Of a DNA stretch of 64,000 bases, positions 8,199-16,900 are shown piece by piece. Under the pieces are notes generated by a model. It worked only from the letters and a program-made list of their open reading frames with translations. It ran no database searches and was not told where the DNA came from. Positions within the stretch are counted from its first letter, which is position 1. Every line of letters begins with the position of its first letter. Position numbers and translations under genes: made by a program. Origin of the DNA: Nocardia veterana NBRC 100344 (GTDB lineage: Bacteria > Actinomycetota > Actinomycetes > Mycobacteriales > Mycobacteriaceae); the NCBI RefSeq assembly GCF_000308855.1, contig NZ_BAGM01000117.1, forward strand, positions 1 through 64,000, read 5' to 3'.

Positions 8199-9134
8199 AT
8201 GAAAAGTCCAGGAGCACTGCGGTTTTCGATCGGTGCGGGTGCGGGCCCCGGCGACCTGCCGCGCACCGCGCTGACGGCCTTCGCCCCGGCGGTCTGGGGC
8301 ACGACCTACATCACCACCACCGAATTGCTGCCGCCCGGCCACCCGCTGTTCGCGGCATTGCTGCGGGCACTGCCGGCCGGGCTCGTCGTGCTGGTGATCA
8401 CGCGCACGGTGCCGCACGGGCGATGGTGGTGGAAGGCCGCGCTGCTCGGCGTGCTGAATATCGGAATGCTGAACGCGCTGCTGTTCATCGCGGCCGAACG
8501 GCTGCCGGGCGGAGTGGCGGCGACGCTGGCCGCGGCGCAGCCGCTGATCGTCGCTGTGCTGGCGGTGGTCGTCCTGCACGAACGGGCGTCGATGTGGCGC
8601 CTGGCCTGGGGCGTGGTCGGGGTGGCCGGTGTCGGTCTGGTGGTGCTCGGACCGGCGGCGGCACTGGACGCGGTCGGCGTGATGGCGGGTCTCGCGAGCG
8701 CGGGATCGATGGCGCTCGGGCTGACGCTCACCAAGCGCTGGGGCCGCCCCGAGGGCGTCGGCCCGGTCACCTTCGCCGGCTGGCAACTGACCGCGGGTGG
8801 CATGTTCCTGCTGCCGCTCACCGTCCTCGTCGAGGGGCGGCCGCCGGCGATCGACATGACGGCGGCATTCGGATACGTGTGGCTCGGCCTGGCCGGCGGC
8901 CTGATCGCCTACGTGCTCTGGTTCCGCGGCATCACCACCCTGCCCGTCACCTCCACCGCGGTGCTCGTGCTGCTCTCGCCGCTGGTCGCCGCCGTTCTCG
9001 GCGCCGCACTTCTCGGCCAGACGCTCGGACCGGTGCAGCTGGTCGGATTCGCGCTGTCGCTGGCCGCCATCGTCGCCGGACAACTACCGGCCCCCGCCCG
9101 CCCGACCCCCGCGCCGGTAGGAGCACGACGATGA
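8199..9134 (+). CDS. EamA/DMT family membrane transporter
   Basis: The 311-residue protein has about ten hydrophobic segments arranged as two EamA repeats (about residues 20-140 and 150-295). Motifs include WGTTYITTTELLPPGHPLF near the start and SPLVAAVLGAALLGQ in the second repeat. Proteins of this drug/metabolite superfamily export amino acids, metabolites or drugs. The ATG at 8199 is chosen because the earlier in-frame ATG would run back across the operator. The next gene starts inside its stop codon (ATGA at 9131-9134), indicating translational coupling in an operon controlled by the divergent LysR. Confidence 0.88.
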   Translation: MKSPGALRFSIGAGAGPGDLPRTALTAFAPAVWGTTYITTTELLPPGHPLFAALLRALPAGLVVLVITRTVPHGRWWWKAALLGVLNIGMLNALLFIAAERLPGGVAATLAAAQPLIVAVLAVVVLHERASMWRLAWGVVGVAGVGLVVLGPAAALDAVGVMAGLASAGSMALGLTLTKRWGRPEGVGPVTFAGWQLTAGGMFLLPLTVLVEGRPPAIDMTAAFGYVWLGLAGGLIAYVLWFRGITTLPVTSTAVLVLLSPLVAAVLGAALLGQTLGPVQLVGFALSLAAIVAGQLPAPARPTPAPVGARR

Positions 9135-9994
9135 CGAACACGGACCGAGAGGCGATCCTGGTGATCGGCGCGACCGGCGGTCAGGGCGGCGCGGTCTCCC
9201 GCAGCCTGCTCGCCCACGGGTTTCGGGTGCGCGCCCTGGTTCGCGATCCGGGAAAGCCGCAAGCGAAGGCACTCGCGGCGATCGGCGCAGACCTCGTCGT
9301 GGGCGATCTCGACGACCCGTATTCGGTGCGCGCGGCGGCGCGTGGCGTATCCGGCATCTTCAGTGTGCAGGCGGCCGATCTCACCGCCCCGCGACCGGAA
9401 CACGAAGTGCGACAGGGAAAGAACGTTGTCACCGCAGCCGAGGCCGAGGGCATCGAGCATCTGGTCTACAGTTCCGTCGCCGCCCGACCGGGCTCCGGCG
9501 TCTCACATTTCGAGTCCAAGGCGGAAATCGAGGCGTACATCGATGCCATCGGAGTGCCCGCGACGGTGTTGCGGCCCGTGTTCTTCATGGAGAACTGGCG
9601 ATATCTGCTTCCACCGGCCGTCGGCGGTGAGCGCATCGGCGCACTGGCGCTGGGCGCGGATACCGCACTCCAGATGATCGCGCTGGCCGATATCGGCCAC
9701 ATCGCCGCGGACGTGTTCGCGCACCGGGCCGAATATCTGGGCCGGAAGCTCGACATCGCCGGTGACGAATTGACCGTGCGCGAGATCGCGCAGGTGTTCA
9801 CCGAGGCCGACGGCATCCCGACCCGGTTCGAACGACAATCGTCCGACCGGTTGCGTCGCGACTCCGAGGAACTGGCGGCGATGTTCGACTGGCTCGACCG
9901 GCACGGCTATCGGGTCGATATCCCCGCGCTTCGCGAGCGCTTCCCGCAGTTGTCCCGCCTCGAGACCTGGTTGCAGGAGGAACGCGAAAGATGA
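9131..9994 (+). CDS. NmrA-like NAD(P)-binding protein
   Basis: The 287-residue protein opens with the Rossmann motif ILVIGATGGQGG (about residues 8-19), followed by RALVRDPGK, typical of NmrA/isoflavone-reductase-like atypical short-chain dehydrogenases. The middle VYSSVA and the FMENW segment fit the same family; the classical YxxxK catalytic pair is not obvious. Such proteins act as reductases or redox-sensing regulators. The start overlaps the transporter stop and the end overlaps the next start, so the three genes form one tightly coupled operon. Confidence 0.88.
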   Translation: MTNTDREAILVIGATGGQGGAVSRSLLAHGFRVRALVRDPGKPQAKALAAIGADLVVGDLDDPYSVRAAARGVSGIFSVQAADLTAPRPEHEVRQGKNVVTAAEAEGIEHLVYSSVAARPGSGVSHFESKAEIEAYIDAIGVPATVLRPVFFMENWRYLLPPAVGGERIGALALGADTALQMIALADIGHIAADVFAHRAEYLGRKLDIAGDELTVREIAQVFTEADGIPTRFERQSSDRLRRDSEELAAMFDWLDRHGYRVDIPALRERFPQLSRLETWLQEERER

Positions 9995-10923
9995 AGCATG
10001 TCACCGGAATTGCCGCGGCACTCCTATGTTTCGGCATCGTCGTACCCGCCCCGGGGCAGGCGCAACCGGCCCTGTTTCCCAGCACGATCGAGCTGCCCGC
10101 GGGGTTCCGGCCGGAGGGTATCGAAATCGGGTCGCTCCCGGTCGCCTACATCGGCTCGGCCGCGGACGGATCCATCTATCGAGCCGATCTGGTCACCGGA
10201 CGCGGTGAGTTGCTGACCCGTGGCCCGGGAACGCCATCGCTCGGTCTCCGGCTGGACTCACACGGCCGGCTCTTCGTCGCGGGCGGCACGGCCGGGGATA
10301 TCCGTGTCGTGGACGTACGGTCGGGTGCGGTGCTCGCGAGCTACCGGGTCGGCGCCCCGCCGGACACATTCGTCAACGATGTGGTGTTGACCGCGACCGG
10401 CGCCTGGTTCACCGACTCGCGCGCGCCGGTGCTCTATCACCTGCCGCTCGGTTCCGACGGCGCGCTGCCGCCGCCCGAGGCGGTGGTGCGGCTGCCGCTC
10501 ACCGGCGACATCACGTACCAGCCCGATGCGATCAACGCGAACGGCATCGTGCCGACCCCCGATGCCACCGGATTGCTCATCGTGCAGTCGGCGACCGGAC
10601 AACTGTTCCGCGTCGACCCGGCGAGTGGTGTGACGCGCCGCGTCGACCTCGGGACCGACGCGGTGCCCGCCGGGGACGGTCTGCTGCTGCGCGCCAGCAC
10701 CCTGCTCGTGGTCCAGAACCGGCTCGATGCGATCGCCGTGATCACCCTCGATCCCACCGGAACCACCGGCCGGGTCGAGCGGCGAATCACCGATTCCCGC
10801 TTCGACGTCCCGACGACGGTCGCGCGATTCGGCCCCCGCTTGTACCTGCCGAACGCGCGCTACGACACGCCGCCGGAGGCGACCACGACCTATTCCGCAG
10901 TCGCGGTGGACGGACCGTGGTGA
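9991..10923 (+). CDS. Exported SMP-30/gluconolactonase-like beta-propeller protein
   Basis: The 310-residue product begins with a signal peptide (MKHVTGIAAALLCFGIVVPA, cleavage likely after GQAQ). The mature part has repeated short beta motifs of the six-bladed propeller type, such as SIYRADLVTG, RLFVAGGTAGDIRVVD, GAWFTDSRAPVLYH and GQLFRVDPASG. The family includes lactonases and metal-dependent hydrolases; here it is expected outside the membrane. The ATG overlaps the NmrA stop (ATGA). The substrate is unknown, but the operon suggests handling of a small molecule with an exporter and a reductase. Confidence 0.8.
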   Translation: MKHVTGIAAALLCFGIVVPAPGQAQPALFPSTIELPAGFRPEGIEIGSLPVAYIGSAADGSIYRADLVTGRGELLTRGPGTPSLGLRLDSHGRLFVAGGTAGDIRVVDVRSGAVLASYRVGAPPDTFVNDVVLTATGAWFTDSRAPVLYHLPLGSDGALPPPEAVVRLPLTGDITYQPDAINANGIVPTPDATGLLIVQSATGQLFRVDPASGVTRRVDLGTDAVPAGDGLLLRASTLLVVQNRLDAIAVITLDPTGTTGRVERRITDSRFDVPTTVARFGPRLYLPNARYDTPPEATTTYSAVAVDGPW

Positions 10924-11103
10924 GCAGGCAACGATCCGCCGATCTCGAAGGTGGTGGGGTGGAACATGATCGCACCCACCTGCTTCGGCCGACCGACGGC
11001 AAACAGCAACACGTGTTAATGACGGCCGTGGGCGGGTAGTCGCCGGAGTGGTGCAACGGTGCGCCCGACCTGATGCCGTTCAACGCCGAAGGACGAGATT
11101 CGC

Positions 11104-12066
11104 ATGAGCACTCCCGATACCTCCACTCTGCTGGCACAGCTGCGCGCTGTGCTGACACTCACCAACACCGAAATCCAGGTGGCCGAGACCCGTATCGCCC
11201 AGGCCCGGACCGAGGCCGTGCGACGCGAGCTGGCCGAGAATGCCGACAACGGGCGGGCCCGGGCCGAGGCCATCGAGGCGGCGATCCGCGATCTGGGCGG
11301 AATTCCGGAAGTGGTGGGCCCGTTCCTCGGCCGAGTCACCGCGGCGATCAAGGCGATGGCCGAACAGGCTCAGCCGTTCGACGAGGCGCTGCTCGGTGAC
11401 CTGGCTCTGGAACACCAACTGCTCGACCGTGCCCGCTATATCAAGGCCCTGGCGACCGCCGCGGGGCGACGCGAGGTGATCGCGCTGGCGGACCGGTTGG
11501 TCACCGCGCACTCGGCGACGGTGGAATGGCTGACCACCGTCCTGGCCGAGGACGCCCTCGGCGGGCCGGCCGCCCTGCGCCGCACCCCGTTGCAGGCGGC
11601 CGCCGGGACGGCGGTGAAACTGTTCAACCTTCCGGTCAGCTGGTCGACTCGCGGCTTGGACCGAGCACTCGACACGGTTCGCTCCACGCCGCCGGCACTC
11701 GGCGATCTCCTATCCCGGGGCGCCCATGCCGGTGATGTCGCGGTCAAGACCCTCTCGGCCTCCCGGGATGCCGCGCTCGAAACCGCCGAACAGGTCACCC
11801 GGAACGAGGGCGCCGACAGCGCAGCCGACGCCCTGCACTCGATCCGGGCCACCACGGGCGTGCTCGAGCCCGGCGAACTGCCGATCGCCGGCTACGACGA
11901 GCTGAACGTCTCGCAGGCCGTCGCCGCGGTGAAGGACCTCACCGACCCGGCGGACATCCGCGCGATCGTCGCCTACGAGGAAGCGCACAAGAATCGGCAC
12001 GGCGTCGTCTCGGCCGCCCAGACCCGGCTCGCGGCCATCGCGCAGGAGGTCGCCGGCCTCACCTGA
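11104..12066 (+). CDS. Ferritin-like helical protein
   Basis: The 320-residue protein is almost wholly helical, with an N-terminal region (residues 1-150) whose spaced Glu and His residues (EIQVAETRIAQAR, LALEHQLLDRARYIKALA) recall a ferritin-like four-helix bundle. The C-terminal 45 residues, containing PIAGYDELNVSQAVAA and a YEEAHKNRHG stretch, resemble a short helical module found at the ends of several actinobacterial cell-surface and lipid-associated proteins. No signal peptide or membrane helix is seen. It stands alone and is followed by a hairpin terminator. Its biochemical role is unclear. Confidence 0.7.
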   Translation: MSTPDTSTLLAQLRAVLTLTNTEIQVAETRIAQARTEAVRRELAENADNGRARAEAIEAAIRDLGGIPEVVGPFLGRVTAAIKAMAEQAQPFDEALLGDLALEHQLLDRARYIKALATAAGRREVIALADRLVTAHSATVEWLTTVLAEDALGGPAALRRTPLQAAAGTAVKLFNLPVSWSTRGLDRALDTVRSTPPALGDLLSRGAHAGDVAVKTLSASRDAALETAEQVTRNEGADSAADALHSIRATTGVLEPGELPIAGYDELNVSQAVAAVKDLTDPADIRAIVAYEEAHKNRHGVVSAAQTRLAAIAQEVAGLT

Positions 12067-12097
12067 CCGGCCATCCGCCCGACGCTCGACGTCGTCC

Positions 12098-12128
12098 GGC
12101 CCGGCTCGACCTGCTGTCGAGCCGGGCC
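12098..12128. terminator. Hairpin terminator after the ferritin-like gene
   Basis: GGCCCGGCTCGAC (12098-12110) pairs perfectly with GTCGAGCCGGGCC (12116-12128), leaving a 5-base loop. The hairpin begins about 32 bases after the stop codon. There is no strong T run, as is usual in GC-rich actinobacteria. Confidence 0.65.
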
Positions 12129-12274
12129 GTCGTTCGTTTGCCGTAAGTCACCTCCGTAGAGAGACGCGCCATCGGACCGTCGCCGGTGGCTGACCCCTCG
12201 ATCGTGGCCCTGCTCGCCCCATTCCTCGGACCGCTCCCGATCCAGTGAGGCACTTCACTCGCCGCCGGTTGCAT

Positions 12275-12291
12275 ATACCCCCCAGGGGTAT
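12275..12291. promoter_or_regulatory. CsoR-type copper operator
   Basis: The sequence ATACCCCCCAGGGGTAT is a 7-base perfect inverted repeat, ATACCCC and GGGGTAT, with a 3-base centre. This is the hallmark of operators bound by CsoR/RicR copper-sensing repressors (C-tract, G-tract, flanked by TA). It lies 47 bases before the ATG of the His-rich protein gene, where a bound repressor would block the promoter. No csoR gene is in the window, so the repressor must act in trans. Other CsoR relatives sense different signals, so copper is inferred. Confidence 0.7.
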
Positions 12292-12338
12292 TACTCTCGT
12301 CGGTGTCGGACAGATACAGGAACGGAAAGACCGAAGCG

Positions 12339-13151
12339 ATGACCACGCACACACACGCCAACCACCATGCGGCACAAGGCAATCACGAGAACCACACCGC
12401 GCACGCCGACCACGCCGACCACGCCGCGCACGGGGACGGGCTTCCGGGCGGCCTCCGGATCACCCAGGACGGGTACACCCTGGCGCTCGCGGAGCCGATC
12501 ATCACGCCCGGCGAGATCGACTTCCGATTCCGCATCCTCGGACCGGACGGCGCCCCGGTCCTCGACTACACCCCGATCCACGACCGTCAGCTGCATCTGA
12601 TCGTGGTGCAGCGGGAGCTGACCGGGTTCTGGCACGTCCACCCCGAACTGACCGCCGACGGCGTCTGGACGGTGAAGTTGAATCTCCCCGAGGCGGGGGC
12701 CTACCGGGTATTCACCGACATCGCCCCGCGGGCACTCGGTAAGACCATCACCCTCGGGGCGGATCTGGCCGTCGCCGGCACCTACGATCCGCAGCCCACC
12801 CCCGCCGCCGCACGCACCGCGCGAGTCGACGACTACGAGGTGACACTGGACGGCGATATCGTCCCGGGCGAGGGCCGGCTACTCACCCTGACCGTGCGGA
12901 AGGACGGTGCGCCGGTGACCGACCTGCAGCCCTATCTGGCCGCCTACGGCCACCTCGTGATCCTGCGGGCGGGCGACCTGGCGTACGTGCACGTCCACCC
13001 GAACGGCGAACCCGGTGACGGAATCACGGCGGCGGGACCGGACGTCACCTTCCACACCGTCGTCCCCGGCCCCGGAACCTACCGGTTGTTCCTGGATTTC
13101 AAGCACGAGGACGTCGTCCGCACCGCCGCGTTCACCCTGCCGACCGCATGA
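12339..13151 (+). CDS. His-rich metal-binding protein under a CsoR-like operator
   Basis: The 270-residue product starts with a tail containing about ten histidines in the first 33 residues (segments THTHANHH, NHENHTAHADHADHAAH), a likely copper or other metal chelator. The rest looks like two beta-sandwich modules (about residues 40-140 and 160-268) with further His motifs (FWHVHPEL, AYVHVHPNGEP). There is no clear signal peptide. The ATG at 12339 is preferred; a GTG at 12303 would start close to the operator. An MFS transporter gene follows after a hairpin. Family context suggests heavy-metal handling; the exact role is inferred. Confidence 0.75.
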   Translation: MTTHTHANHHAAQGNHENHTAHADHADHAAHGDGLPGGLRITQDGYTLALAEPIITPGEIDFRFRILGPDGAPVLDYTPIHDRQLHLIVVQRELTGFWHVHPELTADGVWTVKLNLPEAGAYRVFTDIAPRALGKTITLGADLAVAGTYDPQPTPAAARTARVDDYEVTLDGDIVPGEGRLLTLTVRKDGAPVTDLQPYLAAYGHLVILRAGDLAYVHVHPNGEPGDGITAAGPDVTFHTVVPGPGTYRLFLDFKHEDVVRTAAFTLPTA

Positions 13152-13160
13152 CCCACCACC

Positions 13161-13190
13161 GGTGAGCGGGCGAGACTCCGCCCGCTCACC
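13161..13190 (+). terminator. Hairpin between the His-rich protein and MFS genes
   Basis: GGTGAGCGGGCG (13161-13172) pairs perfectly with CGCCCGCTCACC (13179-13190) around a 6-base loop. It begins 9 bases after the stop of the His-rich protein gene and ends before an AAAGGAAC stretch. It may terminate the transcript or attenuate read-through into the transporter gene. Confidence 0.55.
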
Positions 13191-13267
13191 CGAAAGGAAC
13201 CGACCGTGTGCCCCTGCCGCTGTCCCGCCGGCCGAGACCCGCCCCGAATACCCGGAAAGTGACCACC

Positions 13268-14656
13268 ATGTCCGCACCACTGCTGCGTTCACTATTGCGC
13301 AACCACGACTATCTACGACTGTTCACCGCACAGGTCTCCGGACTGTTCGGCACCGGATTGACCACTGTCGCATTGGGTTTGCTCGCCTACGAGCTCGCCG
13401 GCGCCGCCGCGGCGGCGGTGCTGGGCACCGCGCTCACCATCAAGATGCTGGTCTACGTCACGGTGGCGCCGATCGTCGGGGCGTACGCCGACCGGCTACC
13501 GCGCCGTGGTTTCCTGACCGCCCTGCACCTCGCCCGCGCCGGCGTCGTCCTGCTGCTGCCGTGGGTGGACCAGATCTGGCAGATCTATCTCCTGATCGCG
13601 GTCCTGCAAACCGCTTCTGCCGCATACACTCCCACCTATCAGGCGGTGATCCCGGACATCCTGCCCGACGAGCGCGAATACACCCGGGCACTGTCGGCGG
13701 CCCAACTCGCGGCCACGATGGAGACCCTGCTGAGCCCGATGCTCGCCGCCGCGGCACTGGCCGTGATGAGCTTCCACTGGCTGTTCGTCGGCACCGCGCT
13801 CGGTTTCGCCGTGTCGGCCGTGCTGGTCCGCGCCACCCAAATCCCGGACGCGGCGCCGACGCCCCACGGAGCACTCCGCGACCGAATCACCCTGGGGCTG
13901 CGGATCTTCGGCGCAACGCCCCGGCTCCGCGGATTGCTCGGCCTGAATCTCGTGGTGGCGGCGGCCGGCTCGATGATCATGGTCAACACCGTCAACTACG
14001 TTCGCGACACACTCGGCGGCAGCCAGTCCGGAGTGGCGCTGTTGTCGGCCGCCAACGGCTTCGGCACCATGCTCCTCGCCCTGTCACTGCCCCGAATACT
14101 CGACCGCATCGGAGCACGTCCGGTGATGATGCTGGGCGGGGGTGTCCTGCTCACCGGACTGGGCGCGGCGATCGCACTCTCCCGCGTCGAGTCGGGCGAC
14201 TGGCGCTGGGGCGCGGCGATCGCGGTGTGGGCCGTTGTCGGTATGGGCACCGCCGCCGTCCTGACACCCACCGGGCAGGTGTTGCGCAGCTCGGCGCGAG
14301 CCGGTGACCGCCCCGCCGTCTTCGCCGCGCAGTTCTCCCTCTCCCACCTGGCCTGGCTGCTCACCTACCCGTTGACCGGATTGCTCACCACCGCAGTCGG
14401 TTTCACCGTGACCTGGTCGACGCTTGCGGTGGTCGCCGTCGTGGGAATCACCGTGGCGCTGCGGATGTGGCCGCGTCACGATCCCGAGGTGATCACCCAC
14501 CTGCACCCGGTCGGCTCGCTCGCCGCGGAAAATCTCGGAACGGCCGAGTTGGTCGACGGACGGTACTACCGCCACACCCACCCCTACGTCGTCGACGCCG
14601 ACCACCCGCGCTGGCCGAGGCGCACCGAGCGAGGCCTCGAGGTGGTTGCGGCCTGA
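13268..14656 (+). CDS. MFS transporter with His-rich C-terminal tail
   Basis: The 462-residue protein has twelve hydrophobic segments in two groups, with a short NxDYLRLFTAQ opening and the ADRLPRRGF loop between helices 2 and 3 that marks major facilitator exporters of the enterobactin/macrolide exporter type. The cytoplasmic tail after the last helix contains HLHP, YYRHTHPYVV and DADHPRW, clusters of His and Asp that could bind metal. The ATG at 13268 is chosen because the upstream in-frame GTG adds only a proline- and arginine-rich stretch. Being downstream of the His-rich protein and the CsoR-like site, it is a candidate metal or metal-complex exporter. Confidence 0.82.
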   Translation: MSAPLLRSLLRNHDYLRLFTAQVSGLFGTGLTTVALGLLAYELAGAAAAAVLGTALTIKMLVYVTVAPIVGAYADRLPRRGFLTALHLARAGVVLLLPWVDQIWQIYLLIAVLQTASAAYTPTYQAVIPDILPDEREYTRALSAAQLAATMETLLSPMLAAAALAVMSFHWLFVGTALGFAVSAVLVRATQIPDAAPTPHGALRDRITLGLRIFGATPRLRGLLGLNLVVAAAGSMIMVNTVNYVRDTLGGSQSGVALLSAANGFGTMLLALSLPRILDRIGARPVMMLGGGVLLTGLGAAIALSRVESGDWRWGAAIAVWAVVGMGTAAVLTPTGQVLRSSARAGDRPAVFAAQFSLSHLAWLLTYPLTGLLTTAVGFTVTWSTLAVVAVVGITVALRMWPRHDPEVITHLHPVGSLAAENLGTAELVDGRYYRHTHPYVVDADHPRWPRRTERGLEVVAA

Positions 14657-14680
14657 TCGCCGACCCGTTCCCGGCCCCGA

Positions 14681-16189
14681 TCACGGCTCGTCGTTGCTCG
14701 GCGGCAGGTCCGCCACCGCCGCCGACACGGTGGGATACAGCCCCGGCGCGGTGGCCCGGGATTCCGCGGCCGTCAGCGCGTCACCGAACTGCCCGATCGA
14801 GCGGGCGATGCGGAAGTCGATCCCGCGGCGGCCCAGGTCGCGACGGAGGTCGGCGAGCATCGCCGCCGCGGTGACATCGATGCTGGGCGAGGTTTCGGCG
14901 TCCAGCACCACCATTCGCGTGTGATCGGTGCACAGCCGCTGAATCTGCTCACGCACGTGATCGGCGTTGGCGAAGAACAGTCCCGACTCCACGCGAACCA
15001 CCAGAAGGTCGGGGCGCGAACCGATTTCGGGATGCCGGTCCGCATCCACCCACAGCGTGCCGGAACGCACCACGCGCACCACATGCGGCCGCGACGTCCG
15101 GTACACCAGTAGCAGCATCGAGATTCCGATGCCTACCAGCAGGCCCGGCAGCGTATCGAACAGCCCGGTCAAGAACAACAAGGTCAGCACCGTCAGCCCC
15201 GCCACCACCAGCGAACTCACCTGGGTCTTCGCGCCGGCCGACCCGTTCACCGCCGTTTTCGACAAACTGCCGTTGACCACCATTCCCGAAGCCAGCCCCG
15301 CACCCAGATTCGCCGCCCCCAGACCGAGCAGCTCGCGGTTCGCATCGACCTGATAACCGGCACGGGCCGCATATGTTTTCGCCGCGCCCAGCCCCTCGGC
15401 GAATCCGATCAACAGCACACCCACCGCCGGACCGAGCAGATCGACGAAATCGCCGAATTCGACTCCCGGCAGCCCCACCGACGGCAGGCCGGCGTCGATA
15501 TGGCCGACGATCGCCACCCCTTTGTGGTCCAGATCGAACAGCCCGACCGCCGCGATGCCGACGAGGACCGCCAGCAGCGACCCGGGAATCAACGGAAGCC
15601 ACCGTTTCGATACGAGCACGATCGCCAGGCTCACCACGCCGACCACCAGGGTGCGCCACTGGATATCGCCGAGGCGAGTGAGCACACCCCACGCCTGCTC
15701 GAAGAAATCGCCTTCGTGCTTGGGAATCCCGAACAGCTTCGGCACCTGCCCGATGATGATGGTCAGCGCCAGCCCGACGATGAAACCCTTCAGCACCGGC
15801 TCGGAGATGAAGGCTGCGACGAAACCCAGACGGATCGCGCCCGCCAGCAATCCGGCCACGCCCGTCGCAATCGCCAACGCCGCCGACAACGCGATGTACC
15901 GGCCGCCGTCGGCGCCGGCCATCGGCGTCACGATCGCCGCGGACAACGCCGCGGTGGCCGACATCGGGCCCACCACCAGATGCCGGGAGCTACCCGCCGC
16001 GGCATACAGGATCAGCGACGGAATCGCGGCGTACAGGCCGACGACCGGCGGCACGCCCGCGATCGAGGCGTAGGCCAGCGCCTCCGGAACCAGCACCGCC
16101 CAGACGGTCAACCCGGCGACCACATCGGCGCGCAGCCATTGCGGCCGATAGCCCGCGAGGGATTCGAACACCACCCACCGTGTCGCCAC
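14681..16189 (-). CDS. SulP family anion transporter with STAS domain, apparently shortened
   Basis: The 502-residue protein has the SulP signature (WAVLVPEALAYASIAGVPPVVGLYAA, shown here only by its key parts VPEALAYASIAG) and a C-terminal STAS domain (about residues 395-490, with VVLDAETSPSIDVTAAAML). SulP proteins move sulfate, bicarbonate or similar anions. The usual length is about 550-570. The segment that in relatives separates LFLTGLFENLPE from LFDTLPGL is missing, so LTGLF runs straight into DTLPGLLVGIG; about 50 residues, including one or two membrane helices, appear lost. GTG at 16189 is preferred because GGAGG lies 5 bases upstream. Function may be impaired. Confidence 0.85.
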   Translation of the reverse strand: MATRWVVFESLAGYRPQWLRADVVAGLTVWAVLVPEALAYASIAGVPPVVGLYAAIPSLILYAAAGSSRHLVVGPMSATAALSAAIVTPMAGADGGRYIALSAALAIATGVAGLLAGAIRLGFVAAFISEPVLKGFIVGLALTIIIGQVPKLFGIPKHEGDFFEQAWGVLTRLGDIQWRTLVVGVVSLAIVLVSKRWLPLIPGSLLAVLVGIAAVGLFDLDHKGVAIVGHIDAGLPSVGLPGVEFGDFVDLLGPAVGVLLIGFAEGLGAAKTYAARAGYQVDANRELLGLGAANLGAGLASGMVVNGSLSKTAVNGSAGAKTQVSSLVVAGLTVLTLLFLTGLFDTLPGLLVGIGISMLLLVYRTSRPHVVRVVRSGTLWVDADRHPEIGSRPDLLVVRVESGLFFANADHVREQIQRLCTDHTRMVVLDAETSPSIDVTAAAMLADLRRDLGRRGIDFRIARSIGQFGDALTAAESRATAPGLYPTVSAAVADLPPSNDEP

Positions 16190-16219
16190 CGCATCCTCCA
16201 CTGTCGTCGGGCCTCGGCG

Positions 16220-16879
16220 TCACAATCCGCCGATCCCTTTGCCCAGCACGACCGCGCCCATCACCAGCAGCACGATCGCCATGACGATGTGGTTGTTGTC
16301 CTGTAACCAGCGGCGGGTGCGATCGAGCGGCGCGCGCAGGCGATCGGCCGCGACCAGGTAGCCGACGACTACGAGCAGCACGCCGGCGGCGGCGATCACG
16401 GTGAACACCACGACGGCGACGACCTGCTGCCCGGCGCTCACCGCGCTCGTCCCGATCGCCACCCCCGCGGAAATACAGAGCAGCAGATTTTTCGGATTCA
16501 CCGCCGACAACATCGCGCCCAGGCCGAGCGCCCGGGCGGCGCTCAACGTGTCGATCGCGCGCATCCAGCCCGGCACCTCGGAATCGGCGCGCGACCGCCA
16601 CTGCGCCGCCGCCAAACCAATCAGCACGATGCCCAGGACCACCTTGATCCAGGCCACAACGCTGCCGGGTTCCCTGTCCGCCGAGCCGGAAAGCGCGCTC
16701 GACAGCAGCACGAAGATCGTGGTGACCACGACGATTCCGAGCAACCAGCCGATCGCGAAGCCGGTGCCGGCCCGTGCGGCAGCGGCGGACAGGATGATCA
16801 GGATGGCGGCGACGATCGGAATCGGCGAGATCGCGACACCGACCGCCAGCGGAAGCAGATCGCCGATGAGCGTGCCCAT
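16220..16879 (-). CDS. GAP family (SfLAP-like) membrane protein
   Basis: The 219-residue protein has six hydrophobic segments and the features of the GAP/sulfolipid-addressing protein family: an N-terminal LPLAVGVAISPIPIVAAILI helix and the AVNPKNLLLCISAGVAIG motif in the middle (about residues 125-142). In mycobacteria, members of this family help move glycolipids across the membrane. It sits between the SulP gene and a small membrane protein gene on the same strand, with short gaps, and may be co-transcribed. The substrate here is unknown. Confidence 0.8.
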   Translation of the reverse strand: MGTLIGDLLPLAVGVAISPIPIVAAILIILSAAAARAGTGFAIGWLLGIVVVTTIFVLLSSALSGSADREPGSVVAWIKVVLGIVLIGLAAAQWRSRADSEVPGWMRAIDTLSAARALGLGAMLSAVNPKNLLLCISAGVAIGTSAVSAGQQVVAVVVFTVIAAAGVLLVVVGYLVAADRLRAPLDRTRRWLQDNNHIVMAIVLLVMGAVVLGKGIGGL

Positions 16880-16900
16880 ACCCCGGACGCCAGGTGGGGT

